DNA of 64,000 nt. Source: Cheiracanthium punctorium. Taxonomy: Eukaryota; Arthropoda; Arachnida; Araneae; Cheiracanthiidae. The position numbers were made by a program, and so were the translations under genes. The stretch lies in NCBI GenBank assembly GCA_038373885.1, contig JAWZYV010013023.1, positions 62,001-126,000 on the forward strand. Direction: 5' to 3'. This document shows, in pieces, positions 21,634-33,004 of the stretch. Within the stretch, counting starts at the first letter, position 1. Every line of letters begins with the position of its first letter. The notes beneath the pieces are model-generated. The model was not told where the DNA came from. It saw nothing but the letters and a program-made list of their open reading frames with translations, and ran no database searches.

Positions 21634-22336
21634 CAAGGGGTGATCAAATGAAAAGGTACGAAACGTCGCAACAACCTAACCGTTATCATATTTGTCCATG
21701 CAGCTATGAGTGCACGTAGCGAGACATCTAGAAATACGATTGGAGCCTTTTGTGTGGATAGGAACATGTGGGGGCCCGCAGGAGAGAGCAGAAGCTCTTG
21801 TAAAAAGCACCGTCCTCCGTCCAATTGACGCGGCAGTGCGTGTGAGGACAGGATGGCGTTCACATTGCAAAATTCGACGATTTAGGGGCAGCGAGGCGTT
21901 ATCCGATTTCTGACAGCGGAAGGTGTTAAACCGGCCACTATTCATCGCAGGAGGATGATCGTATACTGGGAAGGCTGTGTGTCCCACAAGTCAATGAGAA
22001 AATGGAATGTCCGTTTTCGCCAAGGAACTGGCCAAGTTCAAGTGGGAGACGTTGGACCATCCGCCCTACAGTCTGGACATGTCGCGCTGCGATTTCAATG
22101 TATTGGTTCCACTGAAGAAACCACCTGAAAGGGAAGCGCTTCAACTCGGACGACGTACTCAAGGACGCTGTGACGGACTGGGTCTCGTCACGGCCACAGG
22201 AATTCTGGGAACAAGGAATCCTGCGGCTTGTTCGTCAGTGGGATCGTTGTGCTCAGGCCTATGGTGTCTATTTTGAATAAAGTCTACATTTGTACCCACC
22301 TTGTCGTTTCGTACCTTTTTATTTGATCACCCCTTG
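21634..22336 (+). mobile_element. mariner element with internal deletion
   Basis: Inverted ends CAAGGGGTGATCAAATGAAA and the complement of CAAGGGGTGATCAAATAAAA extend about 30 bp, flanked by TA (21632 to 21633, 22337 to 22338). Inside, pieces of a mariner transposase read on the plus strand: a helix-turn-helix part (LTAEGVKPATIH at about 21915) and, after a frame change, the end of the catalytic domain (HPPYSLDMS at about 22055, in place of the usual HPPYSPDL region) to about 22278. The middle third, with the first catalytic aspartates, is gone. At 703 bp it is about half a full mariner. Confidence 0.85.
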
Positions 22337-22717
22337 TAGTTAGTAGGATGATACGCTTTAAAGAATAACTTCCCATAGAGCGCAATGTATTGGGACTATT
22401 TTGAGTGCTCCTGTAGAAAAAAATCTATAAATGCTACATAGATCCTTTACAATAGGGTACATGGTACTGCAGATAAGAATAACATATATAAATTTCGTAG
22501 AAATGTATGCCTATTGACGCGAGTTATATCAAGGACGGACAGACAGACAAACCGAAATCTTAACCCATTTATGCCTAGAGTCCCTTTTTTGGGACGGCAT
22601 TTTCGCTATCAGTCGAAAACGTTATTTATTTTTCCTACCCTTTATTCACGAATATTGAACCTCAAATCCACAAAATATTTTAACAGGAGCAAGCAGGATA
22701 TTGACATTTCAATTTTT

Positions 22718-22729
22718 ATACATAATGAT
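22718..22729. repeat. LINE target-site duplication, left
   Basis: ATACATAATGAT, identical to 28109 to 28120. MITE copy 2 has this sequence once, at the same point (TATACATAATGATT, about 43140). Confidence 0.85.
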
Positions 22730-23080
22730 GATTGCAGGTTGTTGGGAGGTAACCGTAACGGTATCCTCCTTGCCACGCGGTAGCTCCCGGCTGTCAGTCT
22801 CGTGCTTTTTCGTTCACGCGCTCGCTGCTCGGGCGTCTCGCTCGGGCAGGAGACTTTGGTTTTTTAGTTCTCCCCGTCCAGGGACGGGTATTTTCCGGCT
22901 GGGCTAGCTGTCTCGCCTGGGGCTGTCGTCCGGTTTGTGACATCGTTCCTTTTTTTCCGAACAAGCTTACAGATAAGCCTGTTTTCTTTTCTCTGTTCCG
23001 GGTCCGGGCAACTTAGCCCTCTTGTGTGCTCGGTTTCCGTGTTCAACGTGTAATCCAGTGGGTGCGGGGGAGGTGGTGCT

Positions 23081-23998
23081 ATGGCACACTCCCAGTTTAA
23101 CGTCTCTCCGTCTGCGTCCTCGGCTGAGGTAGGCATGGAATTGGATAATACTACCCCCACCTTTTTTCGAAAGGTTGTGGATACGTCGGAAGCTATTCAG
23201 AAAGCGGCCTCAAATGGGGGCAACACATTTAACATTTTTATGTCCAGCGACGAATCTCAATCGTTTCCCAAGCGCGACCCGCGTGCCTTTCATGCCGAAA
23301 TAAAAAACAAAATAGCGTCACACGAACAAATAAAGAACGTAAGATATAACAGAAACGGAACCATATTATTTCACACCACAGATGCTAATTGTGCTACAGA
23401 GCTGACGAACCTGCAAGAATTCTTGGGAATGAAAGTAACATGCCGCGTGACTTGGCAGAACATTACCACCAGATTCCTAATATTCGACATTCCCACAGAC
23501 ATACCTCTAGCCGACCTGATACAAGACATAGAAATGGATAATGATATTGCTATTTTCGAAACACGCCGATTCCTTAAAAGGGGCAGCACGAAAGCCTATA
23601 CTCCGGTCCTGGTGACCGTTCTGGGAACACGGATCCCACACGAAATCAAACTCTGGTTGACAATACAGAAAGTAACGATGTTCGTTGACAATGACAAACC
23701 ACGACAATGTCGCCGCTGTAAGCGCTACGACCACGCAGAAGCGAGATGCAAACAGGAATTATTATGTACTAACTGTGGCTCCTCCCACGAAGGAATATGT
23801 CAGGCCCCACCTAAATGCTCCAATTGTGCAGAAGCCCACCGTTCCGATTACCTACAATGTCCAAGTAGACTAAAAGAAATAGAATTTTTAAAATTTAAGT
23901 GCACTAATTTCCTGACCTTTTCGGAGGCCCGCCGGCTAGCTCGACAGAAACAACCAACTTACGCGGCGGCTGCTGCCCCCGCCAAGCCGATACAATAG
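23081..23998 (+). CDS. LINE ORF1 (Gag-like nucleic-acid-binding protein)
   Basis: 305 codons from ATG at 23081. Residues ~45 to 205 form the region that in related proteins folds as an RNA-binding domain; I infer this from position only. Three Cys-His knuckles follow at ~210 to 260: CRRCKRYDHAEARC, CTNCGSSHEGIC and CSNCAEAHRSDYLQC, the usual series in I and Jockey ORF1. The protein would coat LINE RNA and escort it back to the nucleus. The stop at 23996 is probably a damage product: the next frame stays open to 24237 and reads as a helical tail (MNEMLKTHMDRIMLAVN), so the intact ORF1 was likely about 380 residues. Confidence 0.85.
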   Translation: MAHSQFNVSPSASSAEVGMELDNTTPTFFRKVVDTSEAIQKAASNGGNTFNIFMSSDESQSFPKRDPRAFHAEIKNKIASHEQIKNVRYNRNGTILFHTTDANCATELTNLQEFLGMKVTCRVTWQNITTRFLIFDIPTDIPLADLIQDIEMDNDIAIFETRRFLKRGSTKAYTPVLVTVLGTRIPHEIKLWLTIQKVTMFVDNDKPRQCRRCKRYDHAEARCKQELLCTNCGSSHEGICQAPPKCSNCAEAHRSDYLQCPSRLKEIEFLKFKCTNFLTFSEARRLARQKQPTYAAAAAPAKPIQ

Positions 23999-24003
23999 AA
24001 ACA

Positions 24004-24237
24004 ATGAAAAAGGACTTTGATATTCGCACCAACAACATAATAAAATGTATGAATGAGATGCTCAAAACCCATATGGACCGTATCATGCTGGCAGTAAACA
24101 CCTTAACGGTGATGCTGAGCCAGGCCGGTAAGGCGGCCCGGCCGCTAAGTCCTCCTGGGGCTGCCCCCCCCCCAACCTGTCTTCCGAAAAAAAACAGCGT
24201 CTGGATACTGAGGGTGGCCTCAAGCTCCCCCGGCTAA
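24004..24237 (+). pseudogene. Frameshifted C-terminal tail of LINE ORF1
   Basis: Open in the frame next to ORF1. It continues from it without a gap (DTIETMKKDF) and is predicted from its spacing of leucines, isoleucines and methionines to be a helix, possibly a coiled coil. A proline-rich end follows. Confidence 0.5.
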
Positions 24238-25406
24238 CCCGAAAAAAACCTAGCAGCTCTTCCCGTTTTTTTTTTTCTCCTCCTCTCGCCCTCCCCCCCT
24301 TTTCTCGCTCTGGTCTATGGCGCCGTTTCGTCCTCTGAGCATCGTGCAATGGAACTGCCGTAGCGTTTCCAACAAGGGAGATTTTCTTCGGCTCGACTTG
24401 TTCTCTGATGCTGACATCTGGGTTTTACAGGAAGCGTTTCTGAAACCTGCCTCTTCCTTTCTTCTGAGATCAAAAACGGTTTACCGGTTGGACCATGTGG
24501 ATCGCCCAGCGGGCGGTCTTGTTGTAGCTGTCTCCTCCCATATTCCGTCGGCGCGGATCCCTGGTATCTCTTCGTCTGCAGATAACGAAATCCTGGGTGT
24601 GGCTCTTCATTTACCGCAATTTCCGCTCAACATCATAAATATTTACGCGCGGTACGGTCAGATTACCCCTGACCTCCGGTCGTTATGTGCCTCTCTTACT
24701 GGCCAGACACTTATCCTAGGTGACTTTAATCTACACCACCCCTGGTGGGGCTCGCTGCACTCGTCTCCAGCCAGTGAGGAGTTTTGTCAGTGGCTATCCT
24801 CCAGCCCCTACTGCATCATGAACACGGCTTCTCCGACCCACATCGCTCCGGGGGGGACTCTCTCCTTAATAGACCTGTCGCTCTGCACTAGTGATCTCTT
24901 TGATCGTGCGTCGCTTACAGTCTCAGAGGACCCGTATGTCAGCGACCACTTCCCTGTCTGCATTCGTCTGGACGAAAGTCTTCCGGAGTCTGCCCCCAGG
25001 ATGCTATATTCGTGGGGCCGCATTTGCAACAACATAAACATCGCGCTGGACAACGCTACAAGTGTCGACCTTCCACACTTTAGACTGCTCACCGAATCTA
25101 AAATGCAAGAACATCAGGTGAAAATCCCAAGTTTGCCAAAGGGCTTTCCCCCCTGGTGTAATACCCGGTGTGCCAACCTTTGGAAGCAAAAGAAATTCCT
25201 CCTCCGCAGGGCTCGTTCCCAGCTCTCCACGGAACTCTGGTCGAAATACAAACGCACGGCAGCGAAACTCCGCTCCGTCATCAAGGAAGCTCGACGGATG
25301 TTTTGGGACCGTGCTTGCAGTGACTCCCGGGACGGCCGCTTTCTCTTCAAAATCTTTAGAAAATTTCAGCAGCGCCCTGACTCGCTAGAATCTCATCTCA
25401 TACTAT

Positions 25407-25595
25407 AAGATATCTCTCCAAAGATTCCCATTAAAAAGTGCTAACATATTAAAACTTATACTGAGACGAGGCTATTTCAGCCACGTGTGGATGGAAAATA
25501 TACACTTCAGCCAATCAGATTACAGGGCCACTCATCAACACAGCCGAAAGGTCACGTGTTGGTGGAAAAATGACGTCATATCGATATCGTCCATT
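25407..25595 (+). repeat. 189-bp repeat within LINE ORF2, copy 1
   Basis: From AAGATATCTCTCCAAAGATT to GATATCGTCCATT. Copy 2 lies in reverse complement at 40528 to 40716 in the last Rpt1 intron, with only about two differences, both near the 3' end. Both ends carry GATATC. It interrupts ORF2 between endonuclease and reverse transcriptase. A MITE is the simplest reading, although no clean target duplication is visible here. Confidence 0.8.
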
Positions 25596-26911
25596 AACCA
25601 CATGAAAGTCACCACTCCAGGTGCGGATCGCATTTCGGCCAGACTCTTCAAGGGCCTCAATGATAAGTCCCTTCAGCTCATCTTAGACATCTTTAATACG
25701 ATCTGGAGCTCCGGAAACATACCGGAGGACTGGCGCGCCTCTACCATACTCCCTATCTTGAAACCGGGGAAAGTCCCCTCTTCAGTTGAATCGTATCGCC
25801 CTGACGGCTGTAATGTGTAAAATCAACGAGCGGATCATCTCGCTCCGTCTTGCCCACTTCCTCCTCTCGAATAACGCGCTAGACTATCGTCACTTCGGCT
25901 TTCTGCCGCACCGGGAAGGACAAACGGCGGTGACCCAGCTCCACCTAGCGATAAACCAGGCCCATGCCCGAAAAGAATTTTTCCTCGGCATCTTGCTGGA
26001 CATACACGCCGCTTATGACTCAGTGTACATTGATGGGCTTATCTCAAAGTGCACTCGTCTCCAGCTCCGCGGACGTATCACCCGGTGGATCCACCAATTT
26101 CTGCAAAACCGTTCAATACGGATTTCTTGGAGAGGCTCTGTCTCTAGCGCTCGTCCTATGCTCAGAGGTATCCCTCAGGGGAGCGTGCTTTCGCCTATTC
26201 TTTTCACCATTTACATGTCCGACATTTTTGAAGTCCTCGAACAGGGGGTGGAATGCCTTATATACGCGGACGACATTTTTCTCTACTGCTCGAACACCTC
26301 CCTGTCCGTATGTGAAACGAAGCTCCAACAGACACTATCCAGAATTTCCCAATGGTGCACATACTGGAAACTCTCGGTGCGCCCGGACAAATGCTGCGCT
26401 ATCAATCTCTCCCGCAGGCGGGGCATCAGTGATAAAATATTTTCTATTAACGGTGGTCTGGTTGAATGGTCGGATGTCGTAAAATTCCTAGGCTTCCATT
26501 TCTCGCGTCGTGGTGGTTCCCGCCCTCACTTGGCATACTTAAAAAAGAAGGCGCTTCAACGCATCAACGTCCTCAAAATCCTCTCCTCCCGCAGGTATGG
26601 CGCCAGGTCTGTCCACCTGCGTCACATCGCTCTGGCTACGATACGCAGCCTGCTGGACTACGGGGCTCCGGTATTGTACGGCCTTTGCCCCCTCTCTGCT
26701 CAAATGCTTGGAAGTCTTCCAGACCTCGGCTCTCAGGGTGGCGTTGGGCCTCCCGCGGTGGGTCCCCAACCCTGTCTTACTGAAACACGCGGGGTGTATG
26801 TCCATAAAAAGGAGAATTGATTTGCTCACCCACAGGTTCTGGGTGAAACACCTATCCCTTGGGCACTTGTCTCCCATGTGGCCTATCCTCTCCGCCCTCA
26901 TTTCGTCCCCT

Positions 26912-26985
26912 CCGGCTACCTGGGCTTGACACTATCCGGTGCTACCTGGGCTACCTATTCCGGTGCTACCTGGGCTTGACACTAT
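26912..26985 (+). repeat. Short tandem repeat in ORF2 (3 units of 24 to 26 bp)
   Basis: Three units of CCGG(TG)CTACCTGGGCT... in a row. The repeat coincides with the frame change between the reverse transcriptase linker and RNase H, so it probably arose by slippage and contributed to inactivation. Confidence 0.7.
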
Positions 26986-28108
26986 CTTCGCTCGCCTCAA
27001 CAGCGATCCGCAACATCTCATCCCTGCGGTCCCTCCGCCCCCACCGAGTGTGAACTCCTATTCCCTTCTCCTCAATGGGCTACCCTTTCAAAGTAAGGAC
27101 CTTTGCCCAGCGGCTGTCTCAGGCCTCTTTGCACATTTTGTTGCCTCTTTGGATCCTTCCTCTGTGATCATTGCGACGGACGCGTCGAAATCCCCCTCGG
27201 TGACTGCAATCGGGGGGTGCTCTTTGGCGGGCCACTTCCGCTACAAAATTCATAGCGTCAATTCCATTTTTTCCGCAGAAGCCCTGGCCCTCTGCACGGC
27301 GCTAGACGAGCTCATCATTATCGACAGAGCCACCCTAATCCTGACCGACAGCCTTTCTGTGCTCCAAGCGCTTCAAAAGTGCTCTCGCAAGTCTCCCCAC
27401 ATCATCCAACGGCTCCAACAAAAACTTTCCGTCATTGCTCGGTTGGTCCCTGCAATCCACCTCTGCTGGGTCCCGGGTCATCGGGGCATAGCGCTCAATG
27501 AAAGGGCAGACTATCTTGCCCGGACTTGTCCCCCGGATGAAATCTTTCTCGAATGGATCTGTCCCGAAGACATTCTCACCCTCCTACAGCAGGAAGCGCT
27601 CTCTCAAGCCGCCCTCGACTTTGACAACACCTATAAAACCTCCCATGGTGACATCCCGCCGGTTACTCTCTCGGGCTCCTGGTACAACAATCGTTACGCG
27701 GATGTCCTCTTCTCCCGTCTTGTGTGCCGAGTTATGATTACCCCCGTGCTCCTTTATAGATTTGGTCTCGACTCTACTTTCCTGTGTGATACCTGCAATC
27801 TGCCGGACTCCATCCACCATATCCTCTTCCATTGCACCAAGTACGCCAACAACCGCCACATGCTCTATTCGGTCCTGGGCCTCCCGCCGTCTTTCGCGGG
27901 GCCTTTCTCGGCGTTTGTCTCGCAGGCTTCCTCCTCTTGCCTCTCTCGCCGCGCGCTTCTTCAGTTCCTTGTTGCGGTCGACCGTTAATTGGCTCTCTGC
28001 TCTTCGCGCTTCTGGGTCTCTAAAGCTAGTCCTACATCTGGATCATTCGGGACGACAGCCCCAGTCCTGGCTAAAGGTCCCAAAATCCCCGCTATCAAAT
28101 CAAATCAA

Positions 28109-28120
28109 ATACATAATGAT
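28109..28120. repeat. LINE target-site duplication, right
   Basis: ATACATAATGAT directly after the CAAAT tail; the MITE sequence resumes from here. Confidence 0.85.
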
Positions 28121-28234
28121 TTTAAAAGAAACCATCTGTTGTTCAAGAAGCTGACATCAGAAATTTATCTATTATTGCTGGTAATAGCAAAAATCTCAGA
28201 AAGTCGTAAAAATATCTGAGCACAAATGGGTTAA

Positions 28235-29835
28235 GCACTTTTCTACCTTGTTGGAAAGTGTCAAAAAAGCTAGATCTTGAGGGGGAAAGACGAAAACTTT
28301 CAAGGTAAAGGCGCGGGGCCCCCAAAAGCGCGGGGCCCGTAGCATTTGCTACATCTGCTATATTGTTAATCCGGCACTGGTCCCTTCTCGATTCGCTCCC
28401 GCCGTTTTTTTCAATAAAGTTAATATGAATTTGATTTATTATTTTCTAAGCATAATAGGATTCCTTTTAGTTCCTCAACTGGCAATCAAGTCTCTTTGAT
28501 TATACAAAATAGTAATTCAGTGTAATTATAATAATCCTTATTTCTTTTATTATTGCTGTTAATTATGGGTCATTCCATGTCAGATCAACCAGGCCATGAC
28601 ACTATCCGTCACAGATTTTGATGAAATTTGGTACATATGTACAACTTTTGATGCTGATTACAAATATATCAATTATATTAAGATTAATTAAGGGATTCAA
28701 AAGTTGTGAAGTGAGCTTTCAAATTTCAGATGAGATGCCCTGTCGGACGCCATTTTGAATGACACTTATACACACATAAATAGCCATAACTTTCTTAAAA
28801 TTTGTCCTACAAACTTCAAATTTGTGTTGTTTTGATCAGAAAAAGACACATTTTTAATTAAGCAAGGTCAATATTGTACAGCTTTATTACAATAACTGTA
28901 AAATCCGTTTATTTCTCATTTTTTGATTGACAGAGTAAATAACTTCAACAGCTAATTTCGTGAAATGCTCCATTTTCAATTTCCGCCAAATTTTATACAC
29001 AAGTAGTTAGAAGTATGCTATAATATCTGACTGAAAAATTTGATGGGTATTCGACAGACAAAGTTTTTAAAAACAAAATTGTGAACAAGTACACGCATCC
29101 TTATTACAGTGCACTGTACTATTTTTTTAAAGATCATTTATCAATACAATTACATTTTTAAAAAGTATATACAATTTTACTGATAGTATAAAAGGATTTT
29201 TTGATGTTTTTATAAATTTTATTCCAACAAGCTTTGAAGGAGAAATAAAGAAACTCACTAAATAGAAACAGGTACATTTTATATTTCCTTTTAAAGAAAA
29301 AATACTTTCTGCAGAAAAAGAATACACTTTTTTAAATAAACTACATTTTCTAATCTAAAAATGATAAATAAGTGTTTTTTCCCTTAGCAGGTGGATTTCG
29401 CATAAGAACAACCAGCATTTTTAATGACAGACCAATTCAGCTTTTTCACGCAATAAAAATATATTTCCGTTAATAAAATTGAATTAACAACCTTAATTCT
29501 TTATGCATTTGATTTTTAATTAAACATTTAAACATAAATATTGAAAGTAAAAGTTGCAAAACATAGTATGGAATCCAAACATTAAAAGAAAAAGCAAGAA
29601 GTATAGTAAAAAATAAAATCAAACATGCCCTATCTCAGGGAGCAGAAAGATTAATTGTCATGGTATTTCTATAACTATATATACTTTTAAATTATAAGCT
29701 ATAATAAAAAAAATACGTGTCTATAGAAATATTGGCTGGATTTCATTTAAAAATAGAAAAACTCTTAATTTTTATTTGTTGCACATTGTTTGAACCAGTT
29801 CAATGATTAGCATTGATGATAACACAGCGTGTTTT
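28235..29835. other. Gene-free stretch with one hAT-type end
   Basis: At 28300 to 28378 a GC-rich block ends in TTAATCCGGCACTG, the complement of a hAT-type CAGTGCCGGATTAA terminus; no partner is found. The remainder is AT-rich with no coding region. Confidence 0.45.
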
Positions 29836-30154
29836 CAGGGCCCTTACTAAAGGGGGCTAGGGGGAGTCTCCCCCCCCCCCTAACAATTGCAAAATTCTAT
29901 TATACTTGGCAAAATTAGACACCTAGTTGGCAAACTTGGTAAAAAAAATAATAACAAAAACTATAATTTACTTTCTATTTCTGGTACACTTGGCAAAATT
30001 ACGCAAACCCAGTAGGCAAAAGTAAAAAGTTGGTAATATAGTTCATAAAAAATTAAATAAGTTGGTAAAAACTGATATTTGACTTGGCGTTTTTATTGAC
30101 ATCTCCTCCCAAGCCTTAGCAAGTCTCTCCTCAAAAGTCTTAGCAATGGCTCGG
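29836..30154. mobile_element. hAT-type MITE with 8-bp duplication
   Basis: Starts CAGGGCCCTTACTAAAG and ends in the complement of CCGAGCCATTGCTAAG, an imperfect inverted pair. CGTGTTTT stands on both sides (29828 to 29835, 30155 to 30162). The 319-bp interior repeats CTTGGCAAA-type phrases and has a run of C at 29868. Confidence 0.7.
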
Positions 30155-30812
30155 CGTGTTTTATGATCATGTTTGAAATGATAGAACTAATTTATCCGAT
30201 TTCAGATAAATAGTCGAGGACCAGGAAATCATCTAATGTGTACTTCTGGCATATCATTCAGCACCAATATCGTACTTCGTGATATCGTCATTAGGTAGAA
30301 AGTAAAACACCTTTAACTTACTTTTCGATGAAAGAGGTTTTCTTTTCCTTCTTTAAAAAAAAAAAAAAAAAGATAGATTGGGAACATTTGAATTTGGTGT
30401 TAGTATCTGTTATTTGTGCTAGAACACAGCAATGACCGATCGCGGTTTATGATGATTGCTGAATTGGTAAAACGTATTGAAATCAAATCCATTATAGGGA
30501 AAAAAAAATCAGAATTCAGAACTGATTAGTTTTGTGCTTTTTCTTTTTCAGTTAATAAAAAATCATTATCGATCTCAAGACTTTATTTTCATCATACGGC
30601 AAAAAAAGATAAAATAAATTCTTTTTTTTTTTTTAATTTAAAACTATCAAAACGGCCAGCCATTGTGAGGTTTTCTTTTTTCTCCTTTTAATGGAGAAGT
30701 TTACAGGCCCTTTTAATGGAGAAGTTGTCTTAAGCTCTGTAGATTCCTAAGTTATGAAATTTAAAGCCTTTGACAAAATATCTCTTTAGGCTTGACGTCC
30801 TACTACGAATTA

Positions 30813-30910
30813 CAGTCAACTCCGGTTATAGTGAGCCTCTGGGAACCAGCAAATTTCGTTCACTATATACGAAGTTCACTAAAACCGATGGTCTGATAAC
30901 AATAAAACTA
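30813..30910 (+). mobile_element. Tigger/pogo-like terminal fragment
   Basis: TA then CAGTCAACTCCGGTTATAGT, followed by TTCACTATATACGAAG. This is a common pattern at the ends of pogo/Tigger MITEs. No right end was found. Confidence 0.4.
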
Positions 30911-31257
30911 GAATTTTATACAATTACTAAATGTTTATTAACTAAATCAACATAATGGATCGCATGTATGGTTCTAGAACTAGTTGTTAAGTAAAATAAA
31001 CACAATTAATCACATTTAAGGAAATTATGTACATTCCATTCAGCTGGCAAAAGGTGCTGTCGCTTTTAACCTGTGATATTGCAATGAGAATGGAAAATGA
31101 AATCGTTCAAAGTCAAGACGAAATTTCAGCTTTTGGTTCAATTTCAAAAGTACCCTGCTTTTGTTAATGAATGCTTTCAAAAGGTAGGATGCATTCGGCA
31201 TTCCAGCACTGAAAAAATTATCACCTCCCAACCCCTTGTTTAGTATAAGTAAGTTAG

Positions 31258-31380
31258 GTGGTGTCCCAGAACAATATTGCTGGCACTATATTATCAAATG
31301 AGCCTGGTTAATAGGCTTCGCAAACTTCCCGTTTGCTGGGGATTCGAGATGGTTTTTACTTCAAGGCAACATCTCATGAA
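31258..31380 (+). repeat. Dispersed repeat, copy 1 of 2
   Basis: About 120 bp matching 32883 to 33004, at roughly 80% identity by eye. Identity of the parent element is unknown. Confidence 0.65.
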
Positions 31381-32882
31381 CTCTTTCTCTCTTCTCAAAC
31401 ACAAAACAGGAACTCTTTGTGGGAATCGAACAACATTGCCTATATCGTCCAAAAATTTTTAAGTTCACCGAAAAATGCTACTAAAACATGATATGATTGC
31501 CACCAAATTTGACACATGCATTGTACACGAGATGCTCTCAAGAAATATTTTTAAAAACTTTAGTCAACTACGTGGCACTTTGCACAGTGAATTGAACTAA
31601 AAAAATAATCTTAATTAGTTAATATATGCTCAAAAAGTATTGAACAGATGTTAAAATTGCTTGTATATTTCAAATCACCAATTTCCATTGTTAAAATTCA
31701 TAGTTTATCATGCAAAGGCCACCTACTGGACACTTTTTTATTTACGAAATTCATTGAGCACATCTCCCAGAAAAAATCCCCCAGAAATTGAGCATGAATG
31801 ATCTATATACCAAACTTTGCTACATCCCTTTCACCCGTTTTAGATGTAGAACCCTGGTATATAGAGGAAGTTTAACAATGACTATCATGTTTATGGAAGA
31901 AAATGGGACTCAAGATAAATCAGTTTTTTAAAGCATCATAAACTTCGATGTAGCTTATACATTTGGATTCTATACATTTAGGAAATTCAACTGAAGTAAC
32001 TAATGCTTTGCTAATGTATCTAGTGAAACATGACTAGGCAGATGCTTAGCTAAATTTGTGTCATGAAGTTAAATCTTTAGGAGGGGGACACTTACCTTAG
32101 AAAGTGGGATAATGCTGTTGTTGCATATAGATGGAGCAACAGCTCACTCGGTAACTGCTGGTGTAGCCACCCAAGAGAAGACAATATTTAAAAATTTATT
32201 TATAATGATGATCACACTCAAACAAATAGTATTTACATTTATTTAATGAGGCAATAAATTTTAACAAAGTTTTAAATTACCGTTAAACTTAATATTAAAT
32301 TCATGTAACATAAAATACTCGGTAATGAACTCAAAGCCATTTTCTGAGCTATGATATATATGCACTCATTAATATACGTACGTAATAATATACTCGTATA
32401 TAAACTCCACATTTTAATCATTTCAAGATAGAATATTTTTTTATTCATTTGTTACTAAGGAAACCACATAAGAAAAATGAAAAAAATAACTAAAATTCAG
32501 TGCTTGCCCTAATAATCTTGTTCACATGCTAGATTGGGAAATTAAAAACACATAAAATTAATTAGCAGTCAGGGTGGGAAATACTTCATTCTTTTGCCCC
32601 TAGGATGACTGCATATTACTACATTTCATATGTTCACACAATTGAAACTTAGTTTGGGTACCACAAATCCCAGCAAGAAGCTATAGAGAGTGTCTGCTCC
32701 TATAGTATATCTCTGTGATTTGGTTAAAGCAGAGATCAATGAGCCCTAGGCTGGTCCAATCCTAAGACTTTTTTCTTCAGAAACAACAATTCAGAGAAAC
32801 TACAAGGGTCATTCAATAAATAATTGGAGAAGTTGTATAAAAAATGCAAACTTCAACAAGGTTTCTGTTTCTGTTATATTTT

Positions 32883-33004
32883 GGCGGTGTCCTAGAACCA
32901 TATTGCCGGCACTACATCATCAAATGGACCTGATTCATCTGCTTCACAAACTTCCCGTTTGCTAGGGATTCAACATGGTTTTTACTTTAAAGCAAGACTT
33001 AAAG
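32883..33004 (+). repeat. Dispersed repeat, copy 2 of 2
   Basis: Partner of 31258 to 31380; both are in direct orientation. Confidence 0.65.

Larger units (their letters stand above)
24317..27988 (+). pseudogene. LINE ORF2 (endonuclease, reverse transcriptase, RNase H), broken
   Basis: Starts at ATG 24317 with SIVQWNCRSVSNKG. The AP-type endonuclease spans ~24340 to 25000, with GDFNLHHPWWGS, SLIDLSL and SDHFPV carrying the catalytic residues. Reading is then broken at 25407 to 25595 by a foreign repeat. Reverse transcriptase resumes with TTPGADRISA, shifts frame near 25797, and shows GIPQGSVLSPILF and the active-site YADD (about 26265). Two more shifts fall near 26720 and in a short tandem repeat (26912 to 26985). 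RNase H follows in frame 26939 to 27988, with IATDAS, SAEALAL, LTDSLS and NERADYLAR. The protein ends with CDTCNLPDSIHHILFHC, the Cys-His motif common at LINE C-termini. It would nick target DNA and copy the LINE RNA in place. All catalytic motifs are visible, but no continuous frame remains. Confidence 0.9.
22730..28108 (+). mobile_element. I-group non-LTR retrotransposon (LINE), near full length
   Basis: A 5.4-kb element with a GC-rich 5' UTR (22730 to 23080), ORF1 with zinc knuckles, and ORF2 with endonuclease, reverse transcriptase, RNase H and a terminal Cys-His motif. It ends in a CAAATCAAATCAAAT tail and is bounded by a 12-bp target duplication. RNase H at the end of ORF2 points to the I group rather than Jockey. 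It is inactive: ORF1 and ORF2 have frameshifts and a 189-bp repeat sits within ORF2. Its base composition is far more GC-rich than the surroundings. Confidence 0.9.
22564..28230. mobile_element. piggyBac-type MITE, copy 1, split by a LINE
   Basis: TTAA (22560 to 22563) then CCCATTTATGCC; the other end is CACAAATGGG then TTAA (28231 to 28234). Removing the LINE (22730 to 28108) and one copy of its duplication leaves about 280 bp, which matches copy 2 at 42985 to 43263 over its full length. TTAA flanks and CCC...GGG ends are the piggyBac pattern. Confidence 0.85.

Noticed and set aside
21631..21636. CAA on both sides of the HEEADT element as a 3-bp target duplication
   Set aside because: The right-hand CAA belongs to the mariner that starts at 21634, so it cannot be the duplication of the older element.
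26539..26901. Minus-strand 120-codon frame within LINE ORF2
   Set aside because: Antisense shadow of the reverse transcriptase region in GC-rich sequence.
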